Shown here in pieces: positions 25,794-35,155 of a DNA stretch of 64,000 nt; positions within the stretch are counted from its first letter, which is position 1, and each line of letters opens with the position of its first letter. The position numbers were made by a program, and so were the translations under genes. The notes beneath the pieces are model-generated. The model had not been told where the DNA came from and searched no databases. It worked only from the letters and a program-made list of their open reading frames with translations. The stretch is from an uncultured Desulfobacterales bacterium (lineage in GTDB: Bacteria; Desulfobacterota; Desulfobacteria; Desulfobacterales; JAHEIW01): positions 1 through 64,000 of the forward strand of contig CAMYLV010000002.1 in NCBI GenBank assembly GCA_947259495.1, read 5' to 3'.

Positions 25794-26578
25794 TTCTAAC
25801 TCACAAAAACGGGGTATCATTTTACAAATTTGAAAACCTGGCCCAATTTTCTGAGATCCGGCATGGCATCTTCACGCGCCACTTTGGAAACAGCTCAGCA
25901 CCTTTTGAAAGTTTAAATGTCAGTTTTGGTCTGGGTGATGCGGCTGCTCACGTAAAGCAGAACCGTCGGGTCATCGCCCGGGCCATTGGCGGCAATGATC
26001 TGATTGATGTGCAGCAGGTTCACGGTGATCAAGTGCTCATATTGAATCCAGAAAAATTCGTTTTCGATGCTGGCTGTGAGCGGGCTCTGGGAGCCGGTGA
26101 TGCCGTGGTTACGGCTGCCGCGGGAAAATTTTTAATGATCCAGCTGGCAGATTGCCAGTCCATTTTGCTATATGATGCGACCCGCCAGGTTGTGGCCAAC
26201 ATTCATTCCGGCTGGCGCGGCAGCATTCGCAACATTGCCGGGCGAACGGTGGCTGTGATGCAAAAACATTTTAAGACCGATCCGGCTCATCTCGTGGCGG
26301 GGATCGGGCCCTCGCTTGGGCCCTGCTGCGCCGAATTTATTCAATATCGTAAAGAAATACCCGAAATATTGTGGCCATACAAATCGGCCAATGATCATTT
26401 TGACTTCTGGGCCATCAGCCGCGACCAGTTAACTGATGCGGGAGTCCTCCCAGCAAATATTGAAGTCAGCAACATATGTACGCGCTGCAATACGGCGCTT
26501 TTTTTCTCTTATCGCGGCGAAGGGCAGACGGGCCGGTTTGCATCGGTCATCGGTATCACCAAACACCAAAAGGCCTGA
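25790..26578 (+). CDS. pgeF: Peptidoglycan editing factor PgeF / polyphenol oxidase family (YfiH)
   Basis: YfiH/PgeF proteins are copper- or zinc-binding enzymes implicated in correcting misincorporated amino acids in peptidoglycan and in purine nucleoside cleavage. The 262-residue product (GTG start) has the metal-binding motifs: DVQQVHGDQVL near residue 76, LADCQSILLYD near 123, NIHSGWRGSIRNIAG near 140 and GPSLGPCCAEF near 175, ending with FASVIGI. The start codon overlaps the rfaE2 stop, and its stop overlaps the pyrK start (ATGA), giving a tight three-gene operon. Confidence 0.92.
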   Translation: MILTHKNGVSFYKFENLAQFSEIRHGIFTRHFGNSSAPFESLNVSFGLGDAAAHVKQNRRVIARAIGGNDLIDVQQVHGDQVLILNPEKFVFDAGCERALGAGDAVVTAAAGKFLMIQLADCQSILLYDATRQVVANIHSGWRGSIRNIAGRTVAVMQKHFKTDPAHLVAGIGPSLGPCCAEFIQYRKEIPEILWPYKSANDHFDFWAISRDQLTDAGVLPANIEVSNICTRCNTALFFSYRGEGQTGRFASVIGITKHQKA

Positions 26579-27387
26579 TGATGACCCCAATTACATATCA
26601 AACCGTCGAAGTGTTATCGAACATTGCGCTGGGTAATGGAATCCATCGAATCCGGTTAAGCTGCCACCGGCGTTATGCGCAGGCCGTTCCCGGTCAATTT
26701 GTTATGGTTCATTCAGGAGAGCAGATCGATCCACTCCTGCCGCGTCCGTTTTCCATCCATCAATTGGTCAAAAAAGAGGGTTCGGTTGCCGGCCTGGAAT
26801 TGCTTTACAAGGTAGTCGGCAAAGGCACGCAGATGCTTTCGCTCCGGCAGCCCGGAGATATATTAAGTATGACTGGACCGCTGGGCAAAGGATTTGAAAT
26901 TCCGGCAAATGTTTTGAATGTCAAAATTGTGGCCGGAGGGATCGGTGTGGCCCCAATGGTATTTTTAGCCCAAACGCTCACCGAATCAAAGCGCAATTTA
27001 TCAACGGTTGAGGTTTTTATAGGCGGCAGGACCAAAGCGGATGTTTTATGTCTACAAGCTTTTTCAGCCATCGGTACGTCGGTCCATGTGACCACCGATG
27101 ACGGAAGCTCCGGAGATCAGTGCCTGGTCACAGATCCGCTGGACCTTGCGGTGGCCAAAAACCGGCCAGATATTATTTTTGCCTGCGGTCCTATGGAGAT
27201 GCTCGCCTGTGTTGCCGGAATTGCAGAAAAATACAATGTTTGCTGCCAGGTTTCGATTGAAACCATGATGGCCTGTGGCATGGGTGCATGTTTAGGATGT
27301 GCGGTTGCCGATCGGAAAGACACCAATCGATATTTGCATGCCTGTAAAGACGGACCGGTTTTTGATACGCGTGATCTTAGAATCTAA
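26578..27387 (+). CDS. pyrK: Dihydroorotate dehydrogenase electron transfer subunit PyrK
   Basis: PyrK passes electrons from dihydroorotate dehydrogenase (PyrD type 1B) to NAD through FAD and a [2Fe-2S] cluster. The 269-residue protein has an FAD-binding barrel (PRPFSIHQL near residue 60), an NAD-binding part (IVAGGIGVAPMVFLA near 118), and the cluster-binding cysteines in CGMGACLGCAV followed by YLHACKDGPVF. The start overlaps the pgeF stop in ATGA. No pyrD is adjacent here, which is less common. A sulfide-dehydrogenase-type flavoprotein subunit is a possible alternative. Confidence 0.87.
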   Translation: MMTPITYQTVEVLSNIALGNGIHRIRLSCHRRYAQAVPGQFVMVHSGEQIDPLLPRPFSIHQLVKKEGSVAGLELLYKVVGKGTQMLSLRQPGDILSMTGPLGKGFEIPANVLNVKIVAGGIGVAPMVFLAQTLTESKRNLSTVEVFIGGRTKADVLCLQAFSAIGTSVHVTTDDGSSGDQCLVTDPLDLAVAKNRPDIIFACGPMEMLACVAGIAEKYNVCCQVSIETMMACGMGACLGCAVADRKDTNRYLHACKDGPVFDTRDLRI

Positions 27388-27538
27388 AATTTGAAACTCG
27401 ACTCCTGATTTTCATCTGGTTTATCTCCAATTAGGGCAAAATTTAGCGTTGACTTGGGTGTGATCCTATGTTAGTTGCTCAATCTTCACATGAGTTTGGT
27501 TACCACCTTCCTGAAATGGTGGAAGGTGCTTGAATTCC

Positions 27539-27757
27539 ATGAAAAAAGAAACCAAACGGTCTTTGAGGGAACTGGCATATTACAGCAGTCTGGGGTTTTC
27601 AGTCGCCCTTTCCATATTTATCGGTCTGGCTGTGGGGATTTATTTGGATCGCCGATTTGCAACATCGCCGTGGTGCACCCTTATTTTTTTGGTCATTGGG
27701 ATCATCGCCGGTTTCCGAAACATTGCGATCGTCATCCGCAAAACCAGAAAGTTCTAA
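27539..27757 (+). CDS. atpZ: AtpZ/AtpI-like small membrane protein
   Basis: This small protein (about 72 residues) has two membrane helices (about 15-38 and 42-65) with the pattern GFSVALSIFIGLAVGIYLDRRF between charged ends, characteristic of the AtpZ/DUF2157-like first gene of ATP synthase operons. AtpZ-AtpI proteins are linked to magnesium/calcium uptake or F0 assembly. It heads the F0 operon, with atpI 33 bases downstream. An ATG nine bases earlier would add three residues. Confidence 0.8.
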   Translation: MKKETKRSLRELAYYSSLGFSVALSIFIGLAVGIYLDRRFATSPWCTLIFLVIGIIAGFRNIAIVIRKTRKF

Positions 27758-27790
27758 TCGGCCCCGAAACAACGAAACGGTAAAGACATA

Positions 27791-28177
27791 TTGGATATTC
27801 AGCAGCGCATCATTAAATTTGTCACCCGATCCAATTGGATATTGTTTGGTGCAGCAAGCATTGCAGGCTTTGCAATTTTTTCAAGAGGCATTGCCCTCGG
27901 TATTCTTTTTGGGGGAGTGCTGGTCACCGTCAATTTCCATCTGTTGGCCAAAACGTTAAAAAAAGCCCTGACCCCACCTCACCTGGCATCCCATAACCTG
28001 GTTCTGGCCAAATATTACCTTCGTTTTTTGATCAGCGGACTTATTATCTTCCTGCTGATTGCTGGCCGCATAGTTCATCCTGTCGGACTGATTATCGGCC
28101 TTTCCATTGTCGTTTTCAGTATTGTTTTGGCAACCATCTGCGAAGTTAAGAAACTTCTCTTTAAGGAGGCAGTCTAA
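27791..28177 (+). CDS. atpI: ATP synthase subunit I
   Basis: The 128-residue membrane protein has four helices (about 15-35, 37-53, 72-92, 96-116) and a charged loop in between, as expected for ATP synthase subunit I, which assists assembly of the c-ring. It begins with TTG. Its stop codon is two bases before the atpB ATG, with AAGGAGGC just upstream serving atpB. Sequence conservation in this family is weak, so the name depends largely on position. Confidence 0.8.
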   Translation: MDIQQRIIKFVTRSNWILFGAASIAGFAIFSRGIALGILFGGVLVTVNFHLLAKTLKKALTPPHLASHNLVLAKYYLRFLISGLIIFLLIAGRIVHPVGLIIGLSIVVFSIVLATICEVKKLLFKEAV

Positions 28178-28179
28178 GG

Positions 28180-28869
28180 ATGGAACATCCCTATCTATTC
28201 ATTGTGAAATTTTTTGAACTGATCGGATTTGGACATTTTGCCCATGCCTACCCCTGGGTGATTTACTCCTGGTTTGTGATGATTTTGCTGATTGTTTTGG
28301 CCTTCCTGGCTGTTCGTAAAATAGACATGATTCCGTCAAAAGCGCAAAATATTTTTGAAATCATTATTTCGGGCATCGAAGAATTTATGGTGGATATTAC
28401 GGGGGAAGCAGGCCGCCCGTTTTTTCCGCTCATCGCCACGGTATTTCTCTACGTAGCCACCTGCAATCTGCTGGGCTTGATCCCCGGGTTTTATCCGCCG
28501 ACCGCCAGTATTAATACGACCCTTTCCTGCGCGCTAACGGTGGTGGTGTTTACGCATGTGATCGGCATTAAATTTCACGGCGCCAAGTACGTCAAACACT
28601 TTCTGGGGCCCGTCTGGTGGCTGGCTCCGCTGATATTGATCATTGAACTGATTGGCCACTTCGCACGGATCCTGTCACTGTCCATTCGTCTGTTTGGCAA
28701 TATAACCGGTCATGAGCTGGTGCTGGGAATCTTGTTTTTACTGGCCGGTATGGCCTTCGCGCCGCTGCCCATTATGGCACTGGGCATTTTTGTCGCGCTT
28801 TTGCAGGCATTCGTATTTTTACTCTTATCGATCATTTATTTTGCGGGGGCCATGGAAGAAGCACACTAA
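28180..28869 (+). CDS. atpB: F0F1 ATP synthase subunit a
   Basis: Subunit a forms the ion half-channels next to the c-ring. The 229-residue protein has five to six helices. The essential arginine is in LSLSIRLFGNITGHELVLG (about residue 173), where SxRLxxNxxxxH is the family signature. Length is typical of the short bacterial form. It lies between atpI and atpE; no b, delta, alpha or other F1 subunit genes are nearby, consistent with split F0 and F1 operons in Desulfobacterota. Confidence 0.95.
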   Translation: MEHPYLFIVKFFELIGFGHFAHAYPWVIYSWFVMILLIVLAFLAVRKIDMIPSKAQNIFEIIISGIEEFMVDITGEAGRPFFPLIATVFLYVATCNLLGLIPGFYPPTASINTTLSCALTVVVFTHVIGIKFHGAKYVKHFLGPVWWLAPLILIIELIGHFARILSLSIRLFGNITGHELVLGILFLLAGMAFAPLPIMALGIFVALLQAFVFLLLSIIYFAGAMEEAH

Positions 28870-28938
28870 AAATATTGCTGTTAATGGGAAGATGAAAGAA
28901 GCCCAATAATATATCTAGCAAAGGAGGGAGTCTATAGT

Positions 28939-29232
28939 ATGGAAGGTATGACGATTCAAACACAAGCATTAGAGTTTTTTATCGCCTGCGTAACGGCTGC
29001 CGGTTTCGGAATTGCCATCGCGGCATTTGGCTGTGGTATTGCCCAGGGTATCGGATTGCGGTCCGCGGTTGAAGGTATCGCCCGAAATCCGGAGTCCTCG
29101 GGTAAAGTAACCGTTACCATGATCATTGGCCTGGCCCTGATCGAATCGCTGTGTATCTATGCGCTGGTTGTTGCATTGATTCTAATCTTTGCCCATCCGC
29201 AGGCAGCGTCGATAGCCGCATTATTTGCTTAA
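28939..29232 (+). CDS. atpE: F0F1 ATP synthase subunit c
   Basis: It forms the rotating membrane ring. The 97-residue hairpin protein has two helices (about 10-40 and 56-84), the polar loop ARNPESSG, and the ion-binding carboxylate in [18 protein letters not shown] (Glu near residue 72). The residues around the site are Gln in helix 1 (CGIAQG), Glu-Ser and Tyr in helix 2, which match most of the sodium-binding set known in Ilyobacter and Acetobacterium, although the Thr after Ser is Leu here. A strong AAAGGAGGG Shine-Dalgarno sequence precedes it. Confidence 0.95.
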   Translation: MEGMTIQTQALEFFIACVTAAGFGIAIAAFGCGIAQGIGLRSAVEGIARNPESSGKVTVTMIIGLALIESLCIYALVVALILIFAHPQAASIAALFA

Positions 29233-29272
29233 GCTGGCTAGTTGATTTCTTTTTCCGTTTTTTTTTACCCCC

Positions 29273-29313
29273 AAACGGGGCGAACCGGGTTTTCGGCTAC
29301 GCCCCGTTTTTTT
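29273..29313 (+). terminator. Rho-independent terminator after atpE
   Basis: AAACGGGGC pairs with GCCCCGTTT, followed by TTTTTA, around a 19-base loop that is itself partly paired. It lies about 40 bases after the atpE stop and closes the F0 operon before the convergent uvrA gene. Confidence 0.8.
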
Positions 29314-29433
29314 ATGCGGGCAGTCCTACCGCCGCAAACACCGCAGGCACGGGCCATGGATTCCTTTAGGGCACCTGAATTGCTTTTAAAATTTCATCGC
29401 CGACACGTTTTTCCTGGAAACGGTCATATAGTG

Positions 29434-32247
29434 CTAAAGGACTGCCTTTAAATACTGACCGGTATACGAATTTTTAATTTCTGCAATTTCCTCCGGCGCA
29501 CCGCAGCCAACAATATACCCGCCCTCATCTCCGCCCTCCGGGCCTAAATCAACTACGTAATCTGCGGTCTTGATGATATCCATGTTATGTTCGATCACAA
29601 GGACCGTATTGCCCTGATCGACCAGCATGTTGAGCACCCTGAGCAGTTTTTGAATGTCATCAGCGTGCAAACCGGTGGTGGGTTCATCAAGAATGTAAAC
29701 GGTATTGCCGGTAGCTTTTTTACTGAGTTCTTTTGAAAGCTTTACGCGCTGCGCTTCACCGCCGGATAAGGTGGTCGCCGGCTGACCGATCTCGATGTAG
29801 CCCAGACCGACATCGGTCAGCGTTTGCAGGATGGTTTGTATTTTGCCAATTCGGCTAAAAAAATCCAGCGCCTGATTAACGGTCATGCCCAGGACCTCGG
29901 CTATCGTTTTGCCCTTGTAGCGGGCCTCAAGCGTTTCCCGGTTATAGCGTCGGCCCTGGCAGACATCACAGGTGACATAAACATCCGGCAAAAAATGCAT
30001 TTCAATTTTAATGATGCCATCCCCCTGGCACGCTTCACATCGACCCCCTTTGACATTAAAGCTAAAGCGTCCGGGCTTGTAGCCCCGCATCCGGGCCTCA
30101 GGCGTGCGTGAAAAAAGCTCGCGAATATGGGTAAAGGCGCCTGTATACGTGCCCGGATTTGAACGGGGTGTCCTGCCGATCGGACTTTGATCGATATGGA
30201 TAACGCGATCAATATGTTCCACACCGTTGATTTGCCGGTGGGCGCCGGCCGGCACCCGGGCTCGATAAAGTTTTTGCATCAGCGCCCGGTAAAGCGTTTC
30301 CAGCACGAGGGTTGATTTGCCGGAACCGGATACTCCGGTAATGCAAATGAAGCAGCCCATTGGAAATTTTACATCAATCGTCTTTAAATTGTTGGCCGCA
30401 GCCCCTTCAATGATCAAAAACGGGCCTTTATCTGAGCGCCTGGTTGAAGGGACCTCAATCTGTCTGCGGCCCGATAAATACTGGCCCGTCAGCGAAGCCT
30501 GATGGGCGATCAATTCAGACGGCGGTCCGGCAAAGATAATTTCACCCCCCGTTATTCCGGCTCCCGGACCGATGTCGATTACATAATCTGCCGCCCGAAT
30601 GGTTTCTTCATCGTGTTCAACCACCAGCACCGTATTTCCAAGATCGCGCATCTGTCGCAGGGTTTCGAGCAAACGCTTGTTATCCCGCCTGTGCAGGCCG
30701 ATACTAGGCTCATCCAATACGTAAAGTACCCCCGTTAATTTCGATCCGATCTGTGTGGCCAGGCGAATCCGCTGACTTTCGCCGCCAGAAAGTGATTGGG
30801 CGGAGCGGTTCAGCGTGAGGTAAGAAAGCCCGACATTTTCCAGAAAACCCAATCTTTCAACGATCTCCTTGAGGATGCGTCGGGCGATGATCTCTTTTTT
30901 GCCTGCCAGTCTCAAATCCAGAAAAAATGTGCGAATCTGGGCTATGGATAATGCGGTTAATTGCGAAACGGTGAGGCCGCCCACTTTGACGGATCGACTG
31001 GCGCGATTTAATTTTTGGCCTTTGCATTCAGGGCACGGTCGAAAATTCATATAACGCCCGATTTCTTCGCGCGACCAGCTTGAACCGGTTTCGCGGTAGC
31101 GGCGCTGCAGGTTCGGGATAATGCCCTCAAAGGGTTTTTGATAGCTGATGCGGCGATGACCATCCTCAAAATAAAAGGTAATCGGTGTCTCCCCCGAGCC
31201 ATAGAGTAACACCTGTTTGAATTTATCAGGCAGATCTTTGTAGGCCGTGTAAATATCAGTGCCGTATTGCCGTGTGAGGGCATCTAAAAACTCCGCAAAA
31301 TGGACACTATTCCGATTGGCCCAGGGGGCAATGACGCCTTCGCGCAATGTCAGCTCCGGATTTGGAATGATTAGCTCCGGATCAAACGCCGTCATAGAGC
31401 CCAGTCCATCACAATCGGAACAGGCACCCTGGGGTGAATTAAATGAAAAGCTGGCAGGTGTAAATTCCGGATAGCTGATACTGCATCGGGTGCAGGCAGC
31501 CTGTTCGTTAAAAAAGATGGAGCCATACTCCTGGGTATCAACATTAACGCGTCCATTTGATTGGGCCAGGGCCAGTTCCAGTGAGTCCGCCAAACGGTTC
31601 TTAACCGTTTCATTGATGATAAGACGATCCACAACGACATCCACGGAATGCCTTTTATTTTTATCCAGTTTAGCGACATTTTCGATATCGCTCATTTTCC
31701 CGTCTACCAGAACCCGGGCAAAACCCTCCTTTTTGAGTCGTTTGAGTAGTTTTTCATGGGTACCTTTTTGATCTGAAATGAGCGGAGATAAGACGATGAT
31801 TCGAGTTTTATCGCCCAATGACATCACGTGGTCGACGATCTGATCCAGCGTCTGGGAACGGATCTCCTGGCCGCATTTATAGCAATGCGGAGTCCCGACG
31901 CGCGCATACAGCAGGCGCAGGTAATCATAGATCTCGGTAACTGTGCCGACAGTTGACCGCGGGTTGTGTCCGGCGGATTTTTGTTGAATGGCGATAGCAG
32001 GCGAAAGGCCTTCGATCAATTCAACATCGGGTTTTTCCATGCGTTCTAAAAATTGACGGGCATAAGTAGACAGCGACTCAACATAGCGGCGCTGGCCCTC
32101 GGCATAGAGAGTATCGAATGCAAGCGTTGATTTCCCAGAACCCGATAGACCCGTGACAACCACCAGTTTTTCACGCGGCAGATCAACATCTATATTTTTC
32201 AAATTGTGCTCTCGAGCTCCCCGAATGATTATTTTATCTGAGATCAT
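29434..32247 (-). CDS. uvrA: Excinuclease ABC subunit A
   Basis: UvrA recognises bulky DNA lesions and loads UvrB in nucleotide excision repair. The 937-residue ATPase has two ABC modules: Walker [17 protein letters not shown] near residue 31 and [16 protein letters not shown] near 640, signature motifs [10 protein letters not shown] near 485 and [12 protein letters not shown] near 825, and zinc modules ([10 protein letters not shown] region and CEACQGDG...CDVCQG). The ATG at 32247 is used because it begins [16 protein letters not shown], the normal N-terminus; an ATG 105 bases upstream would add an unrelated leader. It diverges from dnaA. Confidence 0.96.
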   Translation of the reverse strand: MISDKIIIRGAREHNLKNIDVDLPREKLVVVTGLSGSGKSTLAFDTLYAEGQRRYVESLSTYARQFLERMEKPDVELIEGLSPAIAIQQKSAGHNPRSTVGTVTEIYDYLRLLYARVGTPHCYKCGQEIRSQTLDQIVDHVMSLGDKTRIIVLSPLISDQKGTHEKLLKRLKKEGFARVLVDGKMSDIENVAKLDKNKRHSVDVVVDRLIINETVKNRLADSLELALAQSNGRVNVDTQEYGSIFFNEQAACTRCSISYPEFTPASFSFNSPQGACSDCDGLGSMTAFDPELIIPNPELTLREGVIAPWANRNSVHFAEFLDALTRQYGTDIYTAYKDLPDKFKQVLLYGSGETPITFYFEDGHRRISYQKPFEGIIPNLQRRYRETGSSWSREEIGRYMNFRPCPECKGQKLNRASRSVKVGGLTVSQLTALSIAQIRTFFLDLRLAGKKEIIARRILKEIVERLGFLENVGLSYLTLNRSAQSLSGGESQRIRLATQIGSKLTGVLYVLDEPSIGLHRRDNKRLLETLRQMRDLGNTVLVVEHDEETIRAADYVIDIGPGAGITGGEIIFAGPPSELIAHQASLTGQYLSGRRQIEVPSTRRSDKGPFLIIEGAAANNLKTIDVKFPMGCFICITGVSGSGKSTLVLETLYRALMQKLYRARVPAGAHRQINGVEHIDRVIHIDQSPIGRTPRSNPGTYTGAFTHIRELFSRTPEARMRGYKPGRFSFNVKGGRCEACQGDGIIKIEMHFLPDVYVTCDVCQGRRYNRETLEARYKGKTIAEVLGMTVNQALDFFSRIGKIQTILQTLTDVGLGYIEIGQPATTLSGGEAQRVKLSKELSKKATGNTVYILDEPTTGLHADDIQKLLRVLNMLVDQGNTVLVIEHNMDIIKTADYVVDLGPEGGDEGGYIVGCGAPEEIAEIKNSYTGQYLKAVL

Positions 32248-32779
32248 GGCAATTTTTTCTGAGTGTTGTTTGTTTTGAGTGTAGCCGTCATAAAAAAAAA
32301 ACTCAAACAAATTTCGCGAAAGGATGTGAACCCCTGTTATTCCGTCGTTCAAGGTTATTTAAAAAAAGGCAGGAATTATTTTTTCGAAAATCAAGGATAA
32401 TTGAAGATAATTAAAGATTTTGGAAGTATACTTTTTTGTTCATAACTTGTTGCGGGATATGGATATACTTAAAATACTTAAATATACCCTTCATTTGAAA
32501 AAGGTCGCATTTAAAGATGCTTGTGGCGATCTATATATTTAGTCAAATGAAAACAAATAGATATAAATTGTTTAAAAAGGCCCCGGAATACGATCTAAAA
32601 CAGCTTTTATCAGGTTTGACTGAATCAGTGTCATGCCTTAAATAAGCACCTGTTTTTTGATTTTAAGATAATCAGAATTCAACCTTCCAAAGCGTTTAGC
32701 TTCGCAATTTTTTTCATTAAATTTCTTCTAAAATAGCGTCATCACTCAGTTTGCATTAATTGGGGTTATTTAAGAGCCG
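32248..32779. other. AT-rich region between divergent uvrA and dnaA
   Basis: This 532-base region is clearly richer in A and T than its surroundings and has no credible gene. It contains three end-to-end ten-base repeats at 32396-32425 (GATAATTGAA, GATAATTAAA, GATTTTGGAA) and a perfect tandem nine-mer at 32465-32482 (ATACTTAAA twice). No consensus DnaA box (TTATCCACA) was found by eye. Promoters of both flanking genes should lie here, but none is clear-cut. It could include an origin-like or dnaA-autoregulatory region. Confidence 0.5.
32396..32425 (+). repeat. Three phased 10-bp direct repeats upstream of dnaA
   Basis: GATAATTGAA, GATAATTAAA and GATTTTGGAA follow one another without a gap, so they recur once per helical turn. 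A second set, ATACTTAAA repeated twice, lies 40 bases further toward dnaA. Such phased AT-rich units are typical of protein-binding iterons or bent or easily melted DNA. Confidence 0.6.
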
Positions 32780-34123
32780 ATGGAAGTTGTCTGGAAAAAA
32801 GTTAAATCCGTCATCAAGGACCGGATCGCGAAACATAGTTTTCAAATGTGGATCGAACCGCTGGATTTGCGAAATGACGATCCCGATCACTGGATCGTGA
32901 CGTGTCCGAATTTCTTCTTCAAAAAGCGGGTAAATGATCTTTATGGAAAACTGCTTGCTGCAGAATTGAACAACGCGACCGGCAATCAGTGCCATCTGTC
33001 CTTTGAGGTTGGTTCTAAAAAATATGCAAATCCCCTCAACGAAAAACTGCCGAATCCTCAATTACCGCTTCCAAACGTCTCTATTCGTCCACACAGTGGC
33101 CGTTATTTAAGAAGGGAGTTCACCTTTGATCAATTCGTTGTGGGAGCCAACAACGATTTTGCCTTTTCAGCCTCTCTATCACTGGCTTCCCGCAGAGAGA
33201 ATCAGCAAAATGCGCTCTTTCTACTTTCCAAAACCGGCATGGGAAAGAGCCACCTTTCTCAGGCGATTGGACATCATGTCTTATCCGAATATCCCAAAGA
33301 GCGCGTTTATTACGTAACAGCAGAAGACTTCAGCAATGAAATGGTACAGGCATTTCGCCAAGATTCCATCAACACATTTAAGGGAAAATACAGAAATAAA
33401 TGTGATGTTTTGCTTTTAGAAGATATTCATTATTTAGGCGGCAAACAAAGGACCCAGGTAGAGCTGGCGTTAACCTTGGATTCGTTGTTTGAAGCCGGCA
33501 AGCGTATTATTTTCTCCAGTTGCTATTTGCCCGGTGACATTCCCAAATTACACGATAAATTAAGATCGCGGCTGTCCGGCAGCCTGATTTCCCAAATCGA
33601 TCCGCCTAATTTCAGAACGCGGGTCCGCATTTTAAGAAAAAAAGCGCTGATAAATAACTATCATGTGCCCGACCCGATTATCGAATATCTGGCCGGCGAA
33701 CTGACAGAGGACATCCGACAGCTTGAAAGCGGTTTAAATGGTGTTGCGGCCAAATCATCCCTTTTAGGCGCTCCGATTGATTTGAACTTGACAGAAAGTG
33801 TTGTCAAAAACATGGTCCGTCAACGCAAAAAAATCACCATTGATGTTATCAAAAAAATGGTGTGCAAATATTATAATTGCACACTTAAAGATATGGTTTC
33901 GTGCTCACGGAAACAGCATTTTGTCAGGCCCAGACAAATGGCAATCTATCTATCTCGCCGCTATACGGACGCACCTCTCCAGAGCATCGGTAAGGCCTTT
34001 AACCGATACCATGCCACGGCCCTTCATTCCATTCATTGTATTGAGCGGGGATTAAAAGAAAATAGTGCGATTCAAAAACAGGTTGCTTTTTTTAATCAGA
34101 AGCTCGAGTCAGGAAGATTTTAA
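32780..34123 (+). CDS. dnaA: DnaA-family replication initiator (divergent)
   Basis: All DnaA domains are present in 447 residues: N-terminal domain (about 1-85), AAA+ ATPase (about 110-330) and helix-turn-helix domain IV (about 350-445). Walker A is LLSKTGMGKSHL (canonical GxxGxGKT, here ending in Ser), Walker B is LLLEDIHYLGGKQRTQ, and the arginine-finger region is KLRSRLSG. In domain IV the usual GGRDHTTV DNA-recognition loop reads NRYHATAL and is one residue shorter. RPRQMAIYLSR is retained. This may be a second DnaA paralogue, because dnaN, recF and gyrB are not adjacent. It diverges from uvrA. Confidence 0.87.
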   Translation: MEVVWKKVKSVIKDRIAKHSFQMWIEPLDLRNDDPDHWIVTCPNFFFKKRVNDLYGKLLAAELNNATGNQCHLSFEVGSKKYANPLNEKLPNPQLPLPNVSIRPHSGRYLRREFTFDQFVVGANNDFAFSASLSLASRRENQQNALFLLSKTGMGKSHLSQAIGHHVLSEYPKERVYYVTAEDFSNEMVQAFRQDSINTFKGKYRNKCDVLLLEDIHYLGGKQRTQVELALTLDSLFEAGKRIIFSSCYLPGDIPKLHDKLRSRLSGSLISQIDPPNFRTRVRILRKKALINNYHVPDPIIEYLAGELTEDIRQLESGLNGVAAKSSLLGAPIDLNLTESVVKNMVRQRKKITIDVIKKMVCKYYNCTLKDMVSCSRKQHFVRPRQMAIYLSRRYTDAPLQSIGKAFNRYHATALHSIHCIERGLKENSAIQKQVAFFNQKLESGRF

Positions 34124-34208
34124 AACCCATCTTAAAAGCGCATCTAAGTGCCCATGGCGGCGCTGTGGAATGCGCCATGCTGATATTTTACCCCCATGGT
34201 ATAGTGTG

Positions 34209-34283
34209 GCCCGATATTTGGGGTGACAGGCATCTAAGTCTTTGAGTTTAACAACAGCGTGGGACTCATCCCAAATATCGGGC
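34209..34283. repeat. Perfect 14-bp inverted repeat with 47-base spacer
   Basis: GCCCGATATTTGGG (34209-34222) and CCCAAATATCGGGC (34270-34283) are exact complements. They lie between the convergent dnaA and inositol monophosphatase genes. The arms could pair in RNA from either strand, but there is no T-run, so this is not a standard terminator. It may be the remnant of a mobile element. Confidence 0.75.
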
Positions 34284-34366
34284 GACTGGTAATTTGATAA
34301 TCATAGCGCATGGAAGGAAATGACATGATCGGCCCAGGAGGAATGAATATTTTAAAAGACAGGACG

Positions 34367-35155
34367 CTAGTTCTTTAGCTCTAATAACGACAGCATCTCT
34401 TTATGAATCTTACCGTTGGTGACCAGGATTTCTTTTTGGTCTATTACGAAAGGCTGATTTGCAAAATCGGTAACCACCGCGCCGGCTTCTGCGGCAATCA
34501 CAGCTGCAGCAGCCTTATCCCAGGGTTTTAGGTTCTGTTCCCAGAATCCGTCAAATCTCCCGCAGGCCACGTAACAAATGTCAAGAGCGGCTGAACCCAA
34601 GCGTCGAACACCTTGTGATGTATTCTGACAAACGCTAAACCGCTTCATTACCGGCTCAATGATTTCGCTGAAATCATAAGAGAAGCCGGTTACCAGCAGG
34701 CTGTTGTGAACAGAAGTCGTTGAAGACACCCGGATGGACGAGTCATTTAACAGCGCGCCTTTGCCGGCTATGGCTGAGAAAAGCTCACCATCCATCGGAT
34801 TGAGGACCAATCCCAGAGCCATCTCATCATGCACAGCCAATGCTATCGCAATCGAGAAAAGCGGTAACTGGTGGGCATAGTTGGTTGTTCCATCAAGGGG
34901 GTCGATTATCCATCGATATTCCGCATTGCCATGGTTGACGCCGCTTTCTTCAGCCAAGATGGCGTGGTCGGGAAAAGCTTTACGAATGGTTTGAATGATT
35001 TTCTTTTCAGATGCGGTGTCTGCTTCGGTCACAAGGTCAAAAGCGCCCTTTTGACCGATTCGCGATATATGGCCAAAATGTTCTTGCAGTATCTTTGCTC
35101 CATTGTAAGCTGCTTCGATACCCACTTTTTTTGCATGTTCAAGATCCATAAGCAT
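34367..35155 (-). CDS. Inositol monophosphatase family protein (SuhB-like)
   Basis: This magnesium-dependent phosphatase family hydrolyses inositol or related sugar monophosphates; SuhB members also act in rRNA antitermination. The 262-residue protein has the metal-binding motifs: LAEESGVN near residue 68, WIIDPLDGTTNYAHQLP near 83 and WDKAAAAVIAAEAGAVVTD near 207. Length is usual. It overlaps hflX by 17 bases and is probably the last gene of the dnaB-hflX transcript. The exact substrate cannot be inferred. Confidence 0.92.
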   Translation of the reverse strand: MLMDLEHAKKVGIEAAYNGAKILQEHFGHISRIGQKGAFDLVTEADTASEKKIIQTIRKAFPDHAILAEESGVNHGNAEYRWIIDPLDGTTNYAHQLPLFSIAIALAVHDEMALGLVLNPMDGELFSAIAGKGALLNDSSIRVSSTTSVHNSLLVTGFSYDFSEIIEPVMKRFSVCQNTSQGVRRLGSAALDICYVACGRFDGFWEQNLKPWDKAAAAVIAAEAGAVVTDFANQPFVIDQKEILVTNGKIHKEMLSLLELKN

